Shown here: in pieces, positions 58,826 through 64,000 of the stretch
Layout: every line of letters starts with the position of its first letter
How positions within the stretch are numbered: the first letter of the stretch is position 1
NCBI RefSeq assembly: GCF_033807715.1
Contig: NC_084607.1
Span: 12,604,441 to 12,668,440 of the forward strand
Length of the DNA stretch: 64,000 nucleotides
From: Cololabis saira
Lineage: Eukaryota > Chordata > Actinopteri > Beloniformes > Belonidae
Direction of reading: 5' to 3'
Position numbers and translations under genes: made by a program
The notes under the pieces: generated by a model
Database searches by the model: none
Told to the model about the DNA's origin: nothing
The model's input: only the letters and a program-made list of their open reading frames with translations

Positions 58826-59171
58826 CTTCCCAGTAGTATTAGTGACATGAGTACAACAGTCTCAAGACAAATCTGTCTGGAATAAGGGCTGTTAGATTCA
58901 GTGGATAACACGATAAAGTGCAAGGTAATGACTGCTGGCGAGCGACCATCTTCGAGACCCTCACGTTAGGCCACAGTTAGGGCACAGATACTGCCCGGGT
59001 TAAATAGATAGAAGAAGACGTGCCATGATTAACAAAAACAAAAGCAAAAGTGTTGGCATTATCTTCCCGGCGTTATGCCATTTGAGCCATGGAAAACACC
59101 ACAGGGTGTGTGTGTGTGATTTCAGTCAGCCACATAAATGACTGCATTCTTAGCCAGAGGACTCAGTCTGA

Positions 59172-59305
59172 AGCCTGAATTATGCCTCTGCGTTAAATCG
59201 ACGCAGAGCCTACGCCGTAGGTTTACGGCGTAAGGTACGCGGGCGACGCGCAACGTACGCCGTAGCCTCTGCGTCGATTTAACGCAGAACCAAAAATCAG
59301 CCTTG
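59172..59305. mobile_element. Palindromic Harbinger-type MITE, copy 5
   Basis: Arms AGCCTGAATTATGCCTCTGC and the inverse ending AAAAATCAGCCTT are joined by CGACGCAGAGCCTACG palindromes. It lies just inside the candidate brd4 intron 1, 400 bases from the proposed first exon. Confidence 0.75.
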
Positions 59306-59701
59306 AGTGTGCGCCATCATCACCGTCTCCCACAACACAAGACAGGGGACGAGCACACAAGCGAATATGTGCTCACCTCGGTGGCCGCTGCGCCTTCAGA
59401 TGGGAGTATTTGTAACTTAACTGTGGCCGTCAGTGGTGGAAATGGGCAAACGATGTGAAGCAGACACACACTGGAGCAGCGGTTATTGTGTCTTTGGATA
59501 ACACCAGTGCAACAACTAGCTTCGGCTAGCGACGTTAGCTGCCCAGAACAGGCCGCCGTGCAGGGCTCAATGGGCGCCGGGCATCTCTGCTGCCGCCACG
59601 GCCTTTGTATCACCGTTACTGCGCCTCCTTATACTCCATTCGCCTCGTCTGACAGAGGGCAACGTGACAGGTATAATAACGCTGGAAACAACAGCCTTTA
59701 C

Positions 59702-59800
59702 CTGGGTTTGTCAGGTCGCCAGGGCGCGGGATCTTTCTCTCCGAGGATCCTGAACACCTCTCGTTGTCACGGTGACGTCACGCGCATGTTCTCACTGGGA
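59702..59800 (-). promoter_or_regulatory. brd4: Candidate brd4 promoter and non-coding exon 1
   Basis: This CpG-rich block contains the CREB palindrome TGACGTCA at 59773-59780 and, on the minus strand, a consensus donor CCCAG|GTAAAG with the exon end at 59702. brd4 needs an upstream leader exon because its first coding exon starts at a splice acceptor. This is the only convincing CpG-rich promoter-like block upstream of it. If right, intron 1 is about 36.5 kb. The link to brd4 is inferred, and the start of the exon is not known. Confidence 0.45.
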
Positions 59801-60260
59801 GACGTCAAGAGCGCGTCACGACCTGTGACTTTTTTTTAGGAAATATTAAACAAAAGCAGTAAATATATCGTTTTTAAGGACAAATATGTAAGACATTCTG
59901 ATTCAATATTACTAAAATAAAAATAAATAAATAAATAAATCGGAAACAGAAATAACAACAAATATTATTTTCTATTAAAGATATTATATTATCTTTATTT
60001 TGAGCATACAGAAAAAACAAAAAAACAATTTCACAAAACAAAAAAGAATACAAATAAACAGTCATTAAACTAAATCAAAGGGAAATAAACCTTCATGCCC
60101 GAAAAGGAGTAGAAGGAAGTAAAAAACGTATTGGGTCCTCCCTTGTTTCTACTTCAATTTTGCTTGAAAATAAAAATAAGAAAAAAAATAAAACAGCAAG
60201 CTTTACTTTATAAAAAAAATATACCGGTTATTACCAGAGCAATTATAAATAATATACATA

Positions 60261-60262
<2 letters not shown>

Positions 60263-60354
<92 letters not shown>
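60263..60354. repeat. (AT)n microsatellite
   Basis: About 90 bases of pure AT. Confidence 0.97.
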
Positions 60355-60356
<2 letters not shown>

Positions 60357-60359
60357 AAA

Positions 60360-60640
60360 AACTAACAGACTTAAAAACAGCTTTTTCCCCAAAGCCATAA
60401 CCGCCCTGAATAAAACGTGAATGTCTTTGTTACTGTTTTTTACTGTGCAATACTTCTCCCAGACTATCTGTGCAATATTCCACTACATGTGTAACTATAT
60501 ACTATCATCTGTAAATAGAATCTCAGGTCTTCACTATTCAAATGCACCTCAAATTCACCGAGGGAAGTGGGAAACGTCCTCTCAATTCCTTGTATGTCTG
60601 ACATGTGAAGAAACGACAATAAAGCTACTTTGACCTTTGA
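60360..60640 (+). mobile_element. LINE-type 3' tail
   Basis: The sequence from AACTAACAGACTTAAAAACA to GACAATAAAGCTACTTTGAC has the layout of a fish LINE 3' region with a terminal AATAAAG signal. The coding part is missing and replaced at its 5' side by the AT microsatellite. Confidence 0.5.
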
Positions 60641-60649
60641 ACTTTCAAC

Positions 60650-60815
60650 CTTTTTTATATTTTTTATATTATTTATATATCTTGTATTCTTATATCTCTT
60701 ATTGTTTGCACTATTGTTTTTTATTTGTCTTGCACTGGAGAGGTGATGCTGCTTTCAATCTCACTGTACATTGACAATAAAGTATTCTATTCTATTCTAT
60801 ATATTATATTATTAT
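60650..60815 (+). mobile_element. LINE-type 3' tail with (ATTCT)n end
   Basis: The block includes TTTGCACTATTG, TCTCACTGTACATTGACAAT and AAAGTATTCTATTCTATTCT. The pentamer tail is typical of 3' ends of some fish LINEs, and is followed by another AT array. Confidence 0.5.
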
Positions 60816-60818
60816 TCT

Positions 60819-60820
<2 letters not shown>

Positions 60821-60869
<49 letters not shown>

Positions 60870-60871
60870 TG

Positions 60872-60952
<81 letters not shown>
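60821..60952. repeat. (AT)n microsatellite
   Basis: About 130 bases of AT with one GTATATG interruption near 60870. Confidence 0.97.
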
Positions 60953-60958
<6 letters not shown>

Positions 60959-61039
60959 CTTATCATAGACAATATAATAATTATTATATATACCATTTTA
61001 TATACGTACATTATGCTGAATCCTCACACGATCACTACC

Positions 61040-61504
61040 TCATGACTCCTCTTCCCTGTATTTGGCAAAAATTATTTCTTTGTATTTGCTTTTGAATCTG
61101 TAGATGGTTGGACATTGTTTCAGCTCTTTACACAGACTGTTCCATAGCCTCACTCCACTGTTTGAAATGCAAAATTTTTTGCTTGTAGTTCTACATGTCT
61201 GTAATTTAACATTAATTGGTTCCCTTAATTCATATCCCCCCTGTCCTTCCTGAAACATTTGCTGTATTTGTCCGGGTAAAGAGTTCTTTCTGGCTTTGTA
61301 TATTATTTGTGCAGTCCTTAACTCTGCAATATCGAACAATTTTATTATTTTGGATTTAATGAATAATGCATTGGTGTGTTCTAGATAACCGGCATTGTAC
61401 ATAATTCTGATAGCTCTTTTTTGGAGAATGAATACTGGTTCCAAAGTACTTTTATATGTATTGCCCCAGACCTCTATGCAGTAATTTAAATAAGGCAAAA
61501 CCAA
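61040..61504 (-). pseudogene. L2-like LINE reverse transcriptase C-terminal fragment
   Basis: A 154-codon frame, uninterrupted, contains PYLNYCIEVWGNTYKSTLEP, LQKRAIRIMYNAGYLEHTNA and SGVRLWNSLCKEL, which is the region after the reverse transcriptase catalytic core in L2-group LINEs. The catalytic motif itself is missing, so this is a 5'-truncated copy. Its open frame suggests a fairly young insertion. Confidence 0.85.
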
Positions 61505-61619
61505 TTAAAATTATTAACATCATTTATGTTATGTAAAATACAGAACTGAAATTCAGAGAGAAAATTACCCAGATAATATATAGTTTTGTCAGAAGGTAAA
61601 TCAAATGAATGACTCCCCC

Positions 61620-61686
61620 TTGTAAACCTTATTTATTTATTTATTTAGCTTTATTTACTTATTTATTTACTTATTTATTTATTTTT
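61620..61686. repeat. (ATTT)n tract
   Basis: Irregular TTTA units over about 65 bases. Confidence 0.85.
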
Positions 61687-62099
61687 GTCTTTAAGATTAA
61701 AACTACTGTTTTACTTTGCTCACCTTTGCCCACTGGGGCACATTGAGTAAAGTTCTTCTCACTACGTAACCCCACTTACGCAATTGTAAAATAATTGACT
61801 GAAATAGAATAAAATTAAACATGGTAATGAAATAAACAGATAAATATTGGATGACTTGACTGATATTCACTGTTAAGCTGATTCATTTTCATTTTTGCAA
61901 GTACGAAATTAAAGAATGGTTAATGGACAAAACCGGTCGTATGAGAGCCCTTGGAGCCCCTCAGTGGTCAAACACGGTTCAAAAGTAGTACTTTCAAAAG
62001 GAATACAAGAATAGAAAATGAAATTAAAATTAATCAGCTAAATTAAAAACCTAGAATAATAAACATAACCTTGACATTTTAATGTCATTTTATTTAATT

Positions 62100-62240
62100 G
62101 TCGAGCATTTATTTTGTTTTCCTGTGATGTTGTCACTACGTCATTACCTCCCAGCGATTGAACCCGGAAGTAATTGGAAGGTCTCCGTATGTGGAGTTTA
62201 GGTAACATTAAACTATTAAAGACCAGTCTTTACGGAGAAA
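62100..62240 (+). promoter_or_regulatory. pet100: pet100 promoter and 5' UTR with ETS-type site
   Basis: An ETS/GABPA/NRF-2 core CCGGAAGT lies at 62164-62171, about 70 bases before the start codon. GABPA sites are typical of nuclear genes for respiratory-chain assembly. No TATA box is apparent. The exact transcription start is not visible. Confidence 0.5.
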
Positions 62241-63264
62241 ATGGGTGTTAAAATAGAGGTTTTCAGGGTAAGTATACGATATATGTTTTTACAATATCAC
62301 ATCTTTATATGTATCATTTAAGGTTTAAAACATAAGAAGTATTCTCTTCTTTGTTTTATTTTCGATCAAGGTAACCATTATCAGCAAGTGCATATGCGCA
62401 CAGTTTTGTACTAAGACATGTCTGTTTGGTTTGTTTTGAGCAGATGATGCTGTATTTGTCCTTTCCTGTTGCAATGTTTTGGGTATCGAACCAGGCAGAG
62501 TACTTTGAAGAATACATAGTAAAGAGAAAGGTCAGTGAGGCTTCTGAACGTCATGTGTTGCTCAGTGAGGCTTTTATTTTTGTATTACTGATGTATATTT
62601 CTCTGTTTTATGATCCATTACATTTCCAGAGGGAAATCTTTCCACCTGACGAGGAGGTCCAGGTGAGTGTGACGTACATTCTGCCCATGTCTATGTAGCT
62701 TTTCATTAGATAAACATAACTTTAACTTAACGTGGTTTTGAGTGAACATGTAACTGTCACACAAGAAAGCAAATTTGAATCTCCTGAAAATCAGAAATGT
62801 ACATCTTTACAATGTACGGGTACCTTGTATGCTGAAGTACACACTGTACGAAATTGTTTCTGATTGACCAATAAAGTTATTTCCTCAGACCGTAATTTTT
62901 AAATAAGTTGTTAAATGTCACAACAACACCACATAGGGACAGTTAATTAAGAATTAGCCTGATAACTATATTTATGGCAATGATCATGCATTTGTTTTAT
63001 CCTACTGTCATGCATGATTTACCTTTCAAATCCAAACTATTCTGAATGATTTTGAATTCATTCTATGGCTTAATGCATCTGACTGATTCATAAGAAACTA
63101 TCATTAGTAATGAATTCTCTTGACACATGAATACTGATGATATTGATAGTGTTTGTGTAATGTTTGTTTTTCAGAGAAAAGAGTTGGAAGACTTCAAAGA
63201 GAAAATGCGTGTTCGAAAGGAGCAGCGAATATTAAAGAAATTTTCTGTTGAAACTGAGAACTGA
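62241..63264 (+). CDS. pet100: PET100 homologue, cytochrome c oxidase assembly factor
   Basis: PET100 is a small inner-membrane protein needed to assemble mitochondrial complex IV. Exons: 62241-62267, 62444-62530, 62630-62662, 63175-63264; all junctions are in phase 0 with donors GTAAGT, GTCAGT, GTGAGT and acceptors GAGCAG, TTCCAG, TTTCAG. The product is 78 residues (human 73): MGVKIEVFR, then a hydrophobic segment at about 10-25 (MMLYLSFPVAMFWVSNQAEY, near-identical to human), then a charged helix (KELEDFKEKMRVRKEQR). The N-terminal helix serves as both targeting signal and membrane anchor in the family. The ATG follows GGAGAAA and no other start fits. The gene points away from the proposed brd4 promoter 2.4 kb away. 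Confidence 0.96.
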
Positions 63265-64000
63265 AAATGTATGTTGAAGAAAATATACGTTCTCTGCACC
63301 ACTGATGTACATCTAAGTTATAGACATTGTTGGATATAAGAGACGTTAACACCTCCCAAAGGTGGGAGGTAATTTCCAAGAACGGATTATGCCTGAGGTT
63401 GTTTCATTTATCTATGAGACTTTTTCATACGATACTTCTCAAATGTTGGAATACTGTTCTTTGAATTGCCATGATTACTCTGTTATAATACAATTATTTG
63501 AGTTGAATGTTTCATGGTATTCAGTCTTATTATAATGTGTTTTGTGTAGTGCATATAACATGTGTCATCTCATTGAATTGTTCTTAAACTTTAGATAAAA
63601 TGTTGATTTATAACTTGTTTAAAGTTTCATTTGGAAAATTAATTGGAAACAAACAAGCCAAGTCATGTGAATTAAATTAAGTAAATTGTGCAATCACATA
63701 GAGATTGGAGTACAATGCAGGCATTTGTTTATGCACAACTCTCCTAAGGTCCATTGCATTTCAGATGGGTTAAGGTTTAGAATTTGACTTACAAAACGTT
63801 AATCATTTTATTTTTCTTTCATTCTCATGCAGATTTGCTCATTGATTATTGTTCTGTTGTATCACTCAGTTTAAAACAAGCATTAGCTGTTGGACAGATG
63901 GTGTCACATTTGCCTCTAAATTACTTTTTAGGTCTTGTGGCTGCTAAATGAATGAATTAATCAGTCAACAAATAAACAGACAAATCAAGCATGGCCCTTA
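63265..64000 (+). other. pet100 3' UTR and flank
   Basis: No open frame or transposon is recognised. The only AATAAA hexamer seen is near 63970 in the last bases, so the 3' UTR may be about 700 bases and reach the window edge. Confidence 0.4.

Overview
The window is vertebrate nuclear DNA, almost certainly from a teleost fish. It has split genes with GT-AG introns, AT-rich non-coding DNA crowded with microsatellites, and many fish-type DNA transposon remnants (hAT, Tc1/mariner, Harbinger, pogo) with LINE fragments. No prokaryotic gene organisation, CRISPR array or operon is present, and I found no wholly new gene system.

Two complete protein genes are readable. The main one is brd4 on the minus strand: 18 coding exons between 23,016 (first in-frame ATG of the first coding exon) and 10,622 (stop), about 1,469 residues. 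It has two bromodomains, an acidic/serine phospho-region, a basic region, an ET domain, a long Gln/Pro-rich tail and the C-terminal P-TEFb-interacting motif that marks the long BRD4 isoform. A probable 3' UTR runs down to about 8,290. A CpG-rich block with a CRE palindrome and a good splice donor at 59.70 kb is a candidate promoter and first non-coding exon, which would make brd4 intron 1 about 36.5 kb. The second gene is pet100 (plus strand, four exons, 62,241-63,264, 78 residues), a mitochondrial complex IV assembly factor. It is divergently oriented to the proposed brd4 promoter and has an ETS-type site upstream.

Layout: 1-5 kb holds transposon remnants, a GC-rich exon-like block and an AT microsatellite. 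5.1-5.44 kb holds two exons of a CFAP20-like gene, intact in frame and spliceable, but with no recognisable 5' exons. 5.4-8.3 kb is intergenic, with a foldback MITE and several CTCF-like sequences. 8.3-23.2 kb is the brd4 body, with transposons in several introns. 23.2-59.7 kb, the proposed intron 1, is a nest of transposons, many with exact 8-bp (hAT), TTAA, TAA or TA target-site duplications. 59.8-62.1 kb holds LINE 3' ends and AT microsatellites, followed by pet100.

The items most worth a second look are: an 87-bp brd4 intron with an in-frame stop and two AATAAA hexamers, placed where it could make the short BRD4 isoform; a small upstream ORF in the first brd4 coding exon; a clean hAT-in-hAT nesting with both target duplications intact; a hAT element largely filled by a 1.1-kb compound CTTT/CAGGCTCAT/CTTG array; and the CFAP20-like fragment.
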